A stretch of 64,000 nucleotides of DNA from positions 62,001 through 126,000 of the forward strand of contig JANYHD010000016.1 in NCBI GenBank assembly GCA_025359205.1, given 5' to 3'. The translations under genes were made by a program, and so were the position numbers. This DNA comes from Gammaproteobacteria bacterium (lineage in GTDB: Bacteria > Pseudomonadota > Gammaproteobacteria > Steroidobacterales > Steroidobacteraceae). The notes beneath the pieces were generated by a model, which was not told the origin of the DNA, did no database searches, and was given only the letters and a program-made list of their open reading frames with translations. Positions within the stretch are counted from its first letter, which is position 1; every line of letters begins with the position of its first letter. This document shows, in pieces, positions 46,792 through 54,388 of this stretch.

Positions 46792-48525
46792 CTATTGAAT
46801 CATCTCCAGCAGCTTTTGGTATCGAGGCAGGGAGCGAAGCGGGACCAGATCCGAGTCGACCTTCACCCAGGCCTTGGTTTCCTGATTGGCGTGGGGCAAC
46901 AGGTGCTCCAGCAGGTCGAACGCTGATTCGAAGTCACCTAGCATTGAGCGTACGCAGGCGACGTTGTACTGGGTCAGGATGTCATCCGGGTCTATGGCGA
47001 GCGCCCGGGATAGCCATTCGCGCGCCCGGTCCTGTTCACCCAACGCAGTCAGGCAGCCTGCGCCCAGATAGGCGGGGCGGGGATTATCGGGGTGCAACGT
47101 GAGGTCGTGCTCAGCGCACTCTACGGCTTTGCGCGCGACCGCCGCAGCCTCGGCTTCCCGACCAAGCGAGTGATAGACCATCCTGAGCATGGCCAGTGCC
47201 TGGTGGTCATCCGCTTTGAGCTCTGCCGCGCGCTCAAACAGACCCGCTGCCCGATCCATCCTGTTCTTGGCAAAGCAGGCGATCCCATAGAAATAGTGCG
47301 CTTCGTACGAGTTTCGATCGAGCCGGATGGCGTGTTCAAACTCCGCGATGGCCTCTTCGCTGCGTTGCGCCAGGTACAGCGCCAGGCCGCGCGAGGCGTG
47401 CGCCTCCGCTAGATCTGCATCGAGCGCCAGCGCCCGGGCGCTCGTCGCCAGGATACTGTCGATCGCAATGTCTGCATGATAGTGGAGGCACAGGAAGGAA
47501 TCGCAGTTGGCGATTCCAGCATACGCGCGCGCATACTTGGAATCGAGCTCGACGGCCTTGTTGAACATGCGTCGCGCCAGCTGGTAGTAGGATTTCGAGT
47601 GCCGGTGCAGGAACTGCAGTCCTCGCAGGTAGTAGGTATAGGCTTCGATGTTGTCCGTCGGGTTTTGTGCGATCGACTTCTGTTCCTGCGGCAGCAGCTT
47701 GACCTTCAACTGCTCGACGATGGCGTGCGTGATCTCGTCCTGGATCGCGAAGATGTCGGTCAAGTCGCGATCATAGCGGTCAGCCCAGATATGTCCTTCG
47801 TCCTTGCCGTTGATGAGCTGCGCCGTTACGCGGACGCGCGCACCGGCCTTGCGCACACTGCCCTCAAGTACAAAAGTGACGCCAAGCTCGCGGCTGACCT
47901 CCTGAACTTTCACGGATTTCGCTTTGTAAGTGAAAGCCGTGTTGCGCGCGATCACAAACAGACCCGACACCTTGGACAAATCAGTGATGATGTCTTCGGT
48001 AATTCCGTCGCTGAAGTATTCTTGCTCCGGATCGCCACTCATGTTGTTGAAAGGCAGGACGACGATCGAGGGTTTGCCCGCCAGGGCCGGCGCGGCACGC
48101 ACCGCGGCCTCACGTGTGGTATCGGAGCCCAGCATCTTTTGCGCGGTGGTTACCAGCGTCGCGATGTGCGGTTCGAGCGGAGTGGACAACGCATCAAGCC
48201 AGTGGGTATTGCTCAGGGCGTATTCCATCGCGCCCGTCGGTGCAGTGTTCTCAATGCGAAACGGTACGATGATTCTTTGGGCTGAGACGGCACGTTCGAC
48301 CTCGCGGCGCACGTGCGGGGAGGCGTTTGCGTTTGCCGAAAAGATCACCACGACGATGCGGCAGGCCTTGATCGCTGCGACGATCTGTTCGCCGTACTCC
48401 GAGCCAGCCGGGATATCGCGTGGCGCGATCCAGCAGCGGACTCCATTGCCCTCAAGTCCGGCCAGGACAGCCATGGCCGCTGCCTTGTCGGCGGCGGCGT
48501 AACTCAAGAACACGTCAACTACCAT
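46792..48525 (-). CDS. TIR domain-TolB_N-like-TPR protein
   Basis: 577 residues in three parts. Residues 1-130 form a bacterial TIR domain (VDVFLSYAAADKA; WIAPRDIPAGSEYGEQIV), with E75 in VRREVERA at the place of the NADase glutamate. Residues ~145-285 form a FlgO/TolB_N-like domain found in many CHD-cyclase-linked proteins (VLPFNNMSGDPEQEYFSDG; FVLEGSVRKAGARVRVTAQL). From ~300 to the end are TPR repeats. No cyclase catalytic domain is present. Base composition is lower in GC than neighbours (31 of 60 at 47941-48000). A GTG at 48534 is an alternative start. Function unknown; signalling or defence are possible. Confidence 0.85.
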   Translation of the reverse strand: MVVDVFLSYAAADKAAAMAVLAGLEGNGVRCWIAPRDIPAGSEYGEQIVAAIKACRIVVVIFSANANASPHVRREVERAVSAQRIIVPFRIENTAPTGAMEYALSNTHWLDALSTPLEPHIATLVTTAQKMLGSDTTREAAVRAAPALAGKPSIVVLPFNNMSGDPEQEYFSDGITEDIITDLSKVSGLFVIARNTAFTYKAKSVKVQEVSRELGVTFVLEGSVRKAGARVRVTAQLINGKDEGHIWADRYDRDLTDIFAIQDEITHAIVEQLKVKLLPQEQKSIAQNPTDNIEAYTYYLRGLQFLHRHSKSYYQLARRMFNKAVELDSKYARAYAGIANCDSFLCLHYHADIAIDSILATSARALALDADLAEAHASRGLALYLAQRSEEAIAEFEHAIRLDRNSYEAHYFYGIACFAKNRMDRAAGLFERAAELKADDHQALAMLRMVYHSLGREAEAAAVARKAVECAEHDLTLHPDNPRPAYLGAGCLTALGEQDRAREWLSRALAIDPDDILTQYNVACVRSMLGDFESAFDLLEHLLPHANQETKAWVKVDSDLVPLRSLPRYQKLLEMIQ

Positions 48526-48574
48526 TTCACCCACTGTACCTGTAGCAGCCGAATTACGTAACGTATTGATTTAG

Positions 48575-48650
48575 TGGCGCTCCCTACGAGATTCGAACTC
48601 GTGTTCCAGCCTTGAGAGGGCCGTGTCCTGGGCCTCTAGACGAAGGGAGC
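48575..48650 (-). tRNA. tRNA-Glu (anticodon CTC)
   Basis: A 76-nt cloverleaf reads on the minus strand from GCTCCCT at 48650 to an encoded CCA at 48575. The acceptor stem GCTCCCT/AGGGAGC is perfect. The D arm contains GTCTAGAGGCCCAGGACAC, close to E. coli tRNA-Glu. The anticodon loop CTCTCAA gives CTC at plus positions 48614-48616. The T arm is ACGAGTTCGAATCTCGT. It marks the boundary between the accessory region and pcnB. Confidence 0.96.
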
Positions 48651-48683
48651 GAATCTCCGGCGGGTGAGGCGAAAAGGCGCGGT

Positions 48684-48711
48684 ATTATAGGCGGCCTCAC
48701 TGTTTGCTCAA
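48684..48711 (-). promoter_or_regulatory. Promoter of tRNA-Glu
   Basis: On the minus strand TTGAGC (48711-48706) and a perfect TATAAT (48689-48684) are separated by 16 bases. They are followed by a GC-rich discriminator (ACCGCGCC), typical of stringently controlled stable-RNA promoters. The predicted start is about 27 bases before the mature tRNA. Confidence 0.7.
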
Positions 48712-48728
48712 GCTAAATCAGGGCTGAT

Positions 48729-50267
48729 TTGAACCAGAATCCGGACCTTTCCGCGGCCCCGGGTGCGCCGCGCGTCATCCCGCGCTCCGAACACCCGGTC
48801 TCACGGACCAATATTTCGCCTAATGCGCTGCGCGTCCTGTACCGCCTCAAGGAAGCGGGCTTCCAGGCGTTCCTGGTGGGCGGATGCGTGCGCGACATCA
48901 TCATCGGCCACCACCCGAAGGACTTCGACGTTGCGACAGACGCGCTACCCGAAGAGCTGCGGCGCCTGTTCCGCAACTGCCGCCTGGTTGGCCGCCGCTT
49001 CCGTCTCGCGCACATCGTCTATGGCCGCGAGATCATCGAGGTGGCCACTTTCCGCGCTGCGAGCGCGCCGCCGCCGACCGAAGAGCCGGTGCCGATGCGT
49101 TCGGACAACGAGGCCGAGTTGCTCGAAGAAGAGCTGGCCTCGGGCGACGAGGATCCGCTCGAGGTCACGACGCCGCTTGACCAGACGCAGCCACTCGAAA
49201 TTCTCGAGCATGCCGACAGCGGACGCGAGAGCAGGAGCCGCAACTCCGCGCACCGGGTGCATGACGATCACGGGCGGCTGCTGCGCGACAACATCTACGG
49301 CAGCATCGACGCCGACGTGTGGCGGCGCGATTTCACCGTCAATGCGCTCTACTACAACATCGCTGATTTCTCGATCTGGGATTATGTCGGCGGCCTCGCC
49401 GACATCCAGGCGCAGCGTCTGCGACTGATCGGCGACGTCGAGACGCGCTATCGCGAGGATCCAGTGCGCATGCTGCGGGCGGCGCGCTTCGAGGCCAAGC
49501 TGGGTTTCCAGATCGAGGCCGCGAGCGCGGCGCCGATCGAGCGCCTGCGCGGCCTGCTGGCGAGCGTGCCGCCGGCACGATTGTTCGACGAGACGGCGAA
49601 GCTTTTTCTCACCGGCCATGGCGCCGACAGCTATCGCGTGCTGCGCGCGCGCGGATTGTTCGCCGCGCTGTTCCCGGCCGTCGATCGCTATCTCGAAAAG
49701 CACCCCGGGAGCCTGGTCGAGGACCTGCTGGTGCAGGGACTGCGCAACACCGACCGGCGCATCGAGGAAGACAAGCCGGTCACGCCTACCTTCCTGTTTG
49801 CGCTGCTGCTTTACGGTCCGATCGCTGCGATCATCGAGTCGCTCCCTCCCAACCGCTGGCATGAACCGCAGGCGATCCTCGAGGCCTGTGATCAGGCGCT
49901 GCGCGAGGCGCAGCAGCGCGTGTCGATTCCGCGCCGCATTGCGCTCGGCGTGCGCGAGATGTACGCGCTGCAGCCGCGACTTGAGGGCCCGCGCGGGCGC
50001 CGGGCGCTGCGCCTGCTCGAGCAACCGCGCTTTCGCGCTGCCTACGACCTGCTGATACTGCGCGCGACGCTCGGGCTGGCCGTGCCGGAAGTGGCGCAGT
50101 GGTGGACGACACTGCAGGCGGCTGCGCCGGCAGAGCGCGAGCAGATGGTCGAGGCTGCTCCAGGCGGCGCGCGTGCGTCGGCCGCGGGCCGGGACGCGGC
50201 GCCAGGCTCTGCGACAGGCGCGCCGCGCAGGCGCCGGCGGCGGCGTCCGCGCAGCAGCGGTGCCTGA
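48729..50267 (+). CDS. pcnB: Poly(A) polymerase I
   Basis: Adds 3' poly(A) tails that promote RNA decay. The 512 residues have the nucleotidyltransferase motif LVGGCVRDIIIG (49-60) with D65 and D67 (KDFDVATDA), then RRDFTVNALYYN and the RNA-binding helical region (EDPVRMLRAARFEAKLGF). The C-terminus is Arg-rich (RRRRRRRP). Between EVATFR (ending 109) and LLRDNIYG (from 184) lie 74 residues, mostly acidic, where E. coli has about 24. The start is TTG at 48729 with CAGGG upstream; no ATG or GTG fits the family N-terminus. folK follows after 16 bases. Confidence 0.94.
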   Translation: MNQNPDLSAAPGAPRVIPRSEHPVSRTNISPNALRVLYRLKEAGFQAFLVGGCVRDIIIGHHPKDFDVATDALPEELRRLFRNCRLVGRRFRLAHIVYGREIIEVATFRAASAPPPTEEPVPMRSDNEAELLEEELASGDEDPLEVTTPLDQTQPLEILEHADSGRESRSRNSAHRVHDDHGRLLRDNIYGSIDADVWRRDFTVNALYYNIADFSIWDYVGGLADIQAQRLRLIGDVETRYREDPVRMLRAARFEAKLGFQIEAASAAPIERLRGLLASVPPARLFDETAKLFLTGHGADSYRVLRARGLFAALFPAVDRYLEKHPGSLVEDLLVQGLRNTDRRIEEDKPVTPTFLFALLLYGPIAAIIESLPPNRWHEPQAILEACDQALREAQQRVSIPRRIALGVREMYALQPRLEGPRGRRALRLLEQPRFRAAYDLLILRATLGLAVPEVAQWWTTLQAAAPAEREQMVEAAPGGARASAAGRDAAPGSATGAPRRRRRRRPRSSGA

Positions 50268-50283
50268 TTCTCAAGGTTCGCTC

Positions 50284-50772
50284 GTGCATGGCTATCCTGC
50301 CTATGTGGGCCTTGGCAGCAACCTGCATGATCCGCCAGCACAGCTGCAGGCCGCCTTTGCCGCGCTCGCGGAGATTCCGCAGACCAGGCTGGTATGCCGC
50401 TCCTCGCTCTATGGTTCCAGCCCGATGGGCCCGGTGGCGCAACCGGATTTCTGCAATGCCGTGGCGGGCCTGCTCACCGCGCTCGAACCCGCGCCGCTGC
50501 TCGCGGCCTTGCGTGCGATCGAGGAGCGCTTCGGGCGTGAGCGCGCGCGCGTGCGTTGGGGCGCGCGCGTGATCGACCTCGACCTGCTCATGTACGCCGA
50601 GCAGCGCAGCACCGGCCCGCTGCTGACGCTGCCGCACCCCGGCATTGCCGAGCGAAACTTCGTGCTGGTCCCATGGCGCGAGTTCGCGCCTGAGCTGTTC
50701 GTGCCGGGTCTGGGCCGCGTGGCGGAGCTCGCCGCGCGCGTTTCGACCGACGGACTGTGGAGCATGGCGTGA
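50284..50772 (+). CDS. folK: Dihydroneopterin hydroxymethyl-pterin pyrophosphokinase (HPPK)
   Basis: Transfers pyrophosphate from ATP to 6-hydroxymethyl-7,8-dihydropterin in folate synthesis. The 162-residue protein starts with the conserved YVGLGSNLHDP. Other marks are FCNAVAGLLTAL, IEERFGRERARVRWGARVIDLDLL with the metal-binding DLD, and LPHPGIAERNFVLVPW. GTG at 50284 is preferred, with AAGG 6 bases upstream; an in-frame GTG at 50260 would overlap pcnB. The stop overlaps the next gene's GTG (GTGA). The neighbours are the usual pcnB and deoxynucleoside kinase. Confidence 0.95.
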   Translation: MHGYPAYVGLGSNLHDPPAQLQAAFAALAEIPQTRLVCRSSLYGSSPMGPVAQPDFCNAVAGLLTALEPAPLLAALRAIEERFGRERARVRWGARVIDLDLLMYAEQRSTGPLLTLPHPGIAERNFVLVPWREFAPELFVPGLGRVAELAARVSTDGLWSMA

Positions 50773-51446
50773 GCCGCTCGCCCGCCGCCCGTGCCCCAGC
50801 AAGCGCACATCGATTCATCGTGCTCGAGGGCCCGATCGGCGTCGGCAAGACCAGCCTGGCCATCAAGCTCGCTGCGAGCCTCGGCGCCGAGCAGGTGCTC
50901 GAGCAGGCCGACCAGAATCCCTTCCTCGAGCGTTTCTACCGCAACCCGCGTGCCGGCGCGCTGCCGGCGCAGCTTTATTTCCTGTTCCAGCGTGCACAGC
51001 AGCTCGCCGCGCTCCGCCAGCACGACCTGTTCGCACCGGTGCGCGTCGCGGACTACCTGCTCGAAAAGGACCGCCTGTTCGCGCGCGTGACGCTCGACGA
51101 CGAGGAGTTTCGGCTGTACGAAATGGTCCATCAGCGCCTGGCCGTTGACGTGGCCGCACCTGATCTGGTGGTGTACCTGCAGGCACCGGTGGACGTGCTG
51201 ATCGAACGCATCAACCGCCGCGGCATCCGCTACGAGCACTACATCGAGCGTGCCTACCTTGAGAAGCTCAACGCTGCCTACGCGCGCTTCTTCCACGAGT
51301 ATGACGCGGCACCGCTCCTGATCGTCAATGCGGCCGCGATCGATCCGCTGCATAACGAGTCGGACTACGAGGAACTGCTGGCCGCCATCAAGAAGATGCA
51401 GCGCGGGCGGCTGTACTACAACCCGTTGCGACATAGCGCGCTCTGA
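50769..51446 (+). CDS. Deoxynucleoside kinase (dCK/dGK-type)
   Basis: 225 residues with P-loop LEGPIGVGKTSLA (G21 to T28), VADYLLEKDRLFA corresponding to the DRS-like region, VVYLQAPVDVLIERINRRG and a lid arginine-rich stretch RRGIRYEHYIERAYLEKL. It phosphorylates deoxynucleosides for salvage; which base is preferred cannot be read. A gene of this type between folK and panB is common in gammaproteobacteria. The GTG start at 50769 overlaps folK. A GTG four codons earlier is an alternative. Confidence 0.9.
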   Translation: MSRSPAARAPASAHRFIVLEGPIGVGKTSLAIKLAASLGAEQVLEQADQNPFLERFYRNPRAGALPAQLYFLFQRAQQLAALRQHDLFAPVRVADYLLEKDRLFARVTLDDEEFRLYEMVHQRLAVDVAAPDLVVYLQAPVDVLIERINRRGIRYEHYIERAYLEKLNAAYARFFHEYDAAPLLIVNAAAIDPLHNESDYEELLAAIKKMQRGRLYYNPLRHSAL

Positions 51447-51521
51447 GCCGCCCCGCAGGCTGGCACCCGCTGGCCAGGCGCAGTTGCTTACAGGCCTGCA
51501 CTCCGTCATCCTCAACGCCCT

Positions 51522-52349
51522 ATGTATACGCAGTTGCAGCAGCGCGGTTCGGACCATCCGCCGGTGACGATCAACACGCTGGCGCAGATGCGCGCGGCCG
51601 GGGAAAAGATCGCGTGCATCACGGCCTACGACGCGAGCTTCGCGGCGCTGGTCGATGCGGCCGGCGTCGATGTGGTGCTGGTCGGTGATTCGCTTGGCAT
51701 GGTGATCCAGGGGCATCACACGACCGTGCCGGTGACCATGGACCAGATGGTCTACCACTGTGCCGCGGTCGCGCGTGGCGTGCAGCACGCGTTCCTGATG
51801 GCCGACCTGCCGTTTGCGAGCTACACCTCGCGCGAGCTGGCGCTGGCGAACAGCGTGCGGCTGATGCAGGAGGGCGGGGCACGCATGGTCAAGCTCGAGA
51901 GCGGCGCCTCGCAGCTCGACATCGTCGAATACCTCACCAGCCACGACATTGCCGTCTGTGCGCACCTGGGACTCAAGCCGCAGTCAGTTCACAAGACCGG
52001 CGGCTTCCGCGTGCAGGGACGGGAAGAGCAGGCGGCCGCACGCATGCTCGCTGACGCGCGTGCGCTCGAGGCGGCCGGGGCCGACCTGCTGCTGCTCGAA
52101 TGCATCCCGGCGGCACTGGGTGGCGAGATCACGCGCGGCGTGCACGTGCCGGTCATTGGTATAGGCGCGGGGCCCGACACCGACGGCCAGATCCTCGTGC
52201 TCTACGACGTGCTCGATATCATTGCGGGCCGCAAGCCCCGCTTCGTCCGCAATTTCATGGTGGACTCGGGCAATTGCCAGGCCGCAGTCGCGGCCTACGT
52301 CGCTGCGGTGCGCGGCGCCACTTACCCGGCGCCCGAGCACTGCTTCTGA
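51522..52349 (+). CDS. panB: Ketopantoate hydroxymethyltransferase
   Basis: Adds a hydroxymethyl group from methylene-THF to alpha-ketoisovalerate, the first step of pantothenate synthesis. 275 residues with ITAYDASFAALVDAAGVD, LVGDSLGMVIQGH (metal-binding Asp), LMADLPFASY, HLGLKPQSV and VIGIGAGPDTDGQILVLYD. The start ATG is 75 bases downstream of the kinase gene, a gap with no obvious promoter. panC follows after 13 bases. Confidence 0.97.
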   Translation: MYTQLQQRGSDHPPVTINTLAQMRAAGEKIACITAYDASFAALVDAAGVDVVLVGDSLGMVIQGHHTTVPVTMDQMVYHCAAVARGVQHAFLMADLPFASYTSRELALANSVRLMQEGGARMVKLESGASQLDIVEYLTSHDIAVCAHLGLKPQSVHKTGGFRVQGREEQAAARMLADARALEAAGADLLLLECIPAALGGEITRGVHVPVIGIGAGPDTDGQILVLYDVLDIIAGRKPRFVRNFMVDSGNCQAAVAAYVAAVRGATYPAPEHCF

Positions 52350-52362
52350 GTCAGCGCTGAGC

Positions 52363-53220
52363 ATGGACGTTGCCATCACCGTTGCCGAGGTGCGCGCCCG
52401 CGTGCGGGACTGGCGCCAGGCGGGCCTGCGCGTCGCGCTGGTGCCGACCATGGGCAATCTGCACGCCGGGCACCTCAGCCTGCTGGCCGCGGCGCGATTC
52501 CGGGCCGACCGCGTGATCGCGAGCGTATTCGTCAACCCGTTGCAGTTCGGGCCAGCCGAGGATTTTGCCGCCTACCCGCGCACCCTGGCCGACGACCAGG
52601 GGCTGCTGGACGAGGCGCATTGTGACCTGCTGTTCGCGCCGCCGGTCGAGCAGATTTATCCGGATGGCGGCGCGCAGCCGACGTTGATTACGGTGCGCAG
52701 CCTCAATTCGGTGCTCTGCGGCCAGTTCCGGCCCGGACACTTCGACGGGGTGGTCACAGTGGTGGCGAAGCTGTTCAATATCGTCGCGCCCGATGTGGCC
52801 GTGTTTGGCGAGAAGGACTTCCAGCAGTTCATTGTCATCCGGCGCATGACGCTCGACCTGCAGATTCCGGTCGAGATCATCGGCGCGCCCACCGTGCGAG
52901 CGCCGGACGGCCTGGCGCTGAGTTCCCGCAATCGCTACCTGTCGGCGCAGGAGCGGGCGATCGCGCCGGCGATCCATCGCGCGCTGCAGGCCGCGGTGGA
53001 GCGACTCGACGCGGGCGATCGCGACTTCCTCGGCATCGAGAGTGCAGGATGGCAGTCGCTGGCCGTCGCGGGTCTCCGTCCTGATTACTTCGCGGTGCGC
53101 GATGCCGACGATCTGCAGCCGCCACGTGAGGCCAGCCGCGAGTTGGTGGTGCTTACCGCGGCGCGCATCGGCAAGGCGCGATTGATCGACAACCTGCGCG
53201 TACCGCTCGTCCAGCCCTGA
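52363..53220 (+). CDS. panC: Pantothenate synthetase
   Basis: ATP-dependent joining of pantoate and beta-alanine. 285 residues with VPTMGNLHAGHLSLL (HIGH-like), VIASVFVNPLQFGP, CGQFRPGHFDGVVTVVAKL, FGEKDFQQ and the KMSKS-like LSSRNRYLS. The ATG is 13 bases after the panB stop. panD, often third in this operon, is not present; the gene is followed by convergent queG. Confidence 0.97.
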   Translation: MDVAITVAEVRARVRDWRQAGLRVALVPTMGNLHAGHLSLLAAARFRADRVIASVFVNPLQFGPAEDFAAYPRTLADDQGLLDEAHCDLLFAPPVEQIYPDGGAQPTLITVRSLNSVLCGQFRPGHFDGVVTVVAKLFNIVAPDVAVFGEKDFQQFIVIRRMTLDLQIPVEIIGAPTVRAPDGLALSSRNRYLSAQERAIAPAIHRALQAAVERLDAGDRDFLGIESAGWQSLAVAGLRPDYFAVRDADDLQPPREASRELVVLTAARIGKARLIDNLRVPLVQP

Positions 53221-53244
53221 TATTGTCCGCCGCGACGCGCGGGC

Positions 53245-53259
53245 GCAGCGCTTCGCTGC
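53245..53259. terminator. Small hairpin between convergent panC and queG
   Basis: GCAGCG-CTT-CGCTGC forms a perfect 6-bp stem with a 3-base loop in the 66-bp gap between the two stops. There is no T-run on either side, so it is at best a weak or Rho-assisted terminator. Confidence 0.25.
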
Positions 53260-53286
53260 CAGGCGGTGCCGCGCGTCGGCAGCCGC

Positions 53287-54357
53287 TCAGTTGCGGCCGT
53301 GCCGCGCCAGCGCCCACAGCGTGTGTTCGCGCACCAACGGCGACGGGTCGGCGCGGCGCGCCTCGAGTGCCGCGATGACGGCGGCGCCGGTGGCGGCGTT
53401 GCCGAGTGCGACGGCGATATTGCGCAGCCAGCGCAGGTATCCCAGGCGGTAAATGGCCGAGCCGCGCATGCGGGTCTCGAATTCCGGTTCGCTCCAGGCG
53501 AACAACTGCACGAGCCGCGGCTCATCGAGGCCATGGCGTACCTTGAAATCCGGATGGGCGGCGTCGCGTGCGTAGCGGTTCCAGGGACAGACGAGTTGGC
53601 AATCGTCGCAGCCGTAGATGCGGTTGCCGATGGCGCCGCGCAGATTTTCCGGGATTGATCCAGCCAGCTCAATGGTGAGGTAGGAAATGCAGCGGCGCGC
53701 ATCGAGCTGCCAGGGCGCGACGATGGCGCCGGTCGGGCAGGCGGGGATGCAGGCCGTGCAGCTGCCGCAGTGCGCGCTGGCAGGCTCGTCGAGCGGCAAC
53801 TCGAGGTCGGTGTAGATCTCACCCAGGAAGAAATAAGACCCGGCGTCGCGCGCGATCAGGTTCGTGTGCTTGCCGATCCAGCCGAGCCCGGCATCGCGCG
53901 CCAGCGCCTTTTCGAGCACCGGCGCGCTGTCGGCGTAGACGCGATGGCCGTGGGGCCTGAGCAACGTGGCCAGGTAGTCGGCCAGCTGCTCCAGCGCCTT
54001 GCGCATCAGCCGGTGGTAGTCGCGCCCCAGCGCGTAGCGCGACACGTAGCCGAGCGAGTCATCGCCCAGCACGGCGTTGGCGTCGCGCGCACCCTGCGGC
54101 CAGTAGTCCATGCGTGCGCTGATCACGCGCAGCGTTCCCGGCAACAGTTCGGCGGGGCGGCTGCGCTTGCTGCCATGGCGCGCCATGTAGTGCATTTCAC
54201 CGTGCCGGCCCGCGGCCAGCCATTCACCCAGTCGCCGCTCGTCCTCAGCCAGCTCGACGCCGGCGATGCCGATGCGCGCGAAGCCGAGCTCGCTGGCGCG
54301 GGCGGCCAGCAGGCTGCGGATCGCTTGCGGATCGGGCTTGGTGCTCGCGTGGGTCAT
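53287..54357 (-). CDS. queG: Epoxyqueuosine reductase
   Basis: Cobalamin- and iron-sulfur-dependent last step of queuosine synthesis on tRNA. 356 residues; the two 4Fe-4S clusters are served by C197, C200, C203 and C207 (HCGSCTACIPACP), and by C223, C250, C253 and C257 (CDDCQLVCPWN). D143 in VYADSAPVLEKALA matches the proposed catalytic aspartate. A C-terminal HEAT-like repeat follows. A GTG precedes the chosen ATG directly. The gene is divergent from nnr, as in E. coli. Confidence 0.96.
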   Translation of the reverse strand: MTHASTKPDPQAIRSLLAARASELGFARIGIAGVELAEDERRLGEWLAAGRHGEMHYMARHGSKRSRPAELLPGTLRVISARMDYWPQGARDANAVLGDDSLGYVSRYALGRDYHRLMRKALEQLADYLATLLRPHGHRVYADSAPVLEKALARDAGLGWIGKHTNLIARDAGSYFFLGEIYTDLELPLDEPASAHCGSCTACIPACPTGAIVAPWQLDARRCISYLTIELAGSIPENLRGAIGNRIYGCDDCQLVCPWNRYARDAAHPDFKVRHGLDEPRLVQLFAWSEPEFETRMRGSAIYRLGYLRWLRNIAVALGNAATGAAVIAALEARRADPSPLVREHTLWALARHGRN

Positions 54358-54376
54358 CACTGGAATTCCCGGCCAG

Positions 54377-54382
54377 TATAAT
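54377..54382 (+). promoter_or_regulatory. Perfect -10 element ahead of nnr
   Basis: TATAAT stands 6 bases before the nnr ATG. Transcription from it would begin at or next to the start codon, giving a leaderless message. The 17-base-upstream region has no good -35. Confidence 0.4.
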
Positions 54383-54388
54383 GAGGCG

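Noticed and set aside
48575-48650. tRNA-Glu as a prophage or island attachment site with a second copy of its 3' end
   Set aside because: I looked for a repeat of the T-arm/acceptor 3' end near the other edge of the accessory region (about 26.86-26.90 kb) and saw none. No integrase is present.
52350-53286. panD within the pantothenate cluster
   Set aside because: No aspartate decarboxylase frame exists after panC; the gap to queG is only 66 bases and holds a small hairpin.
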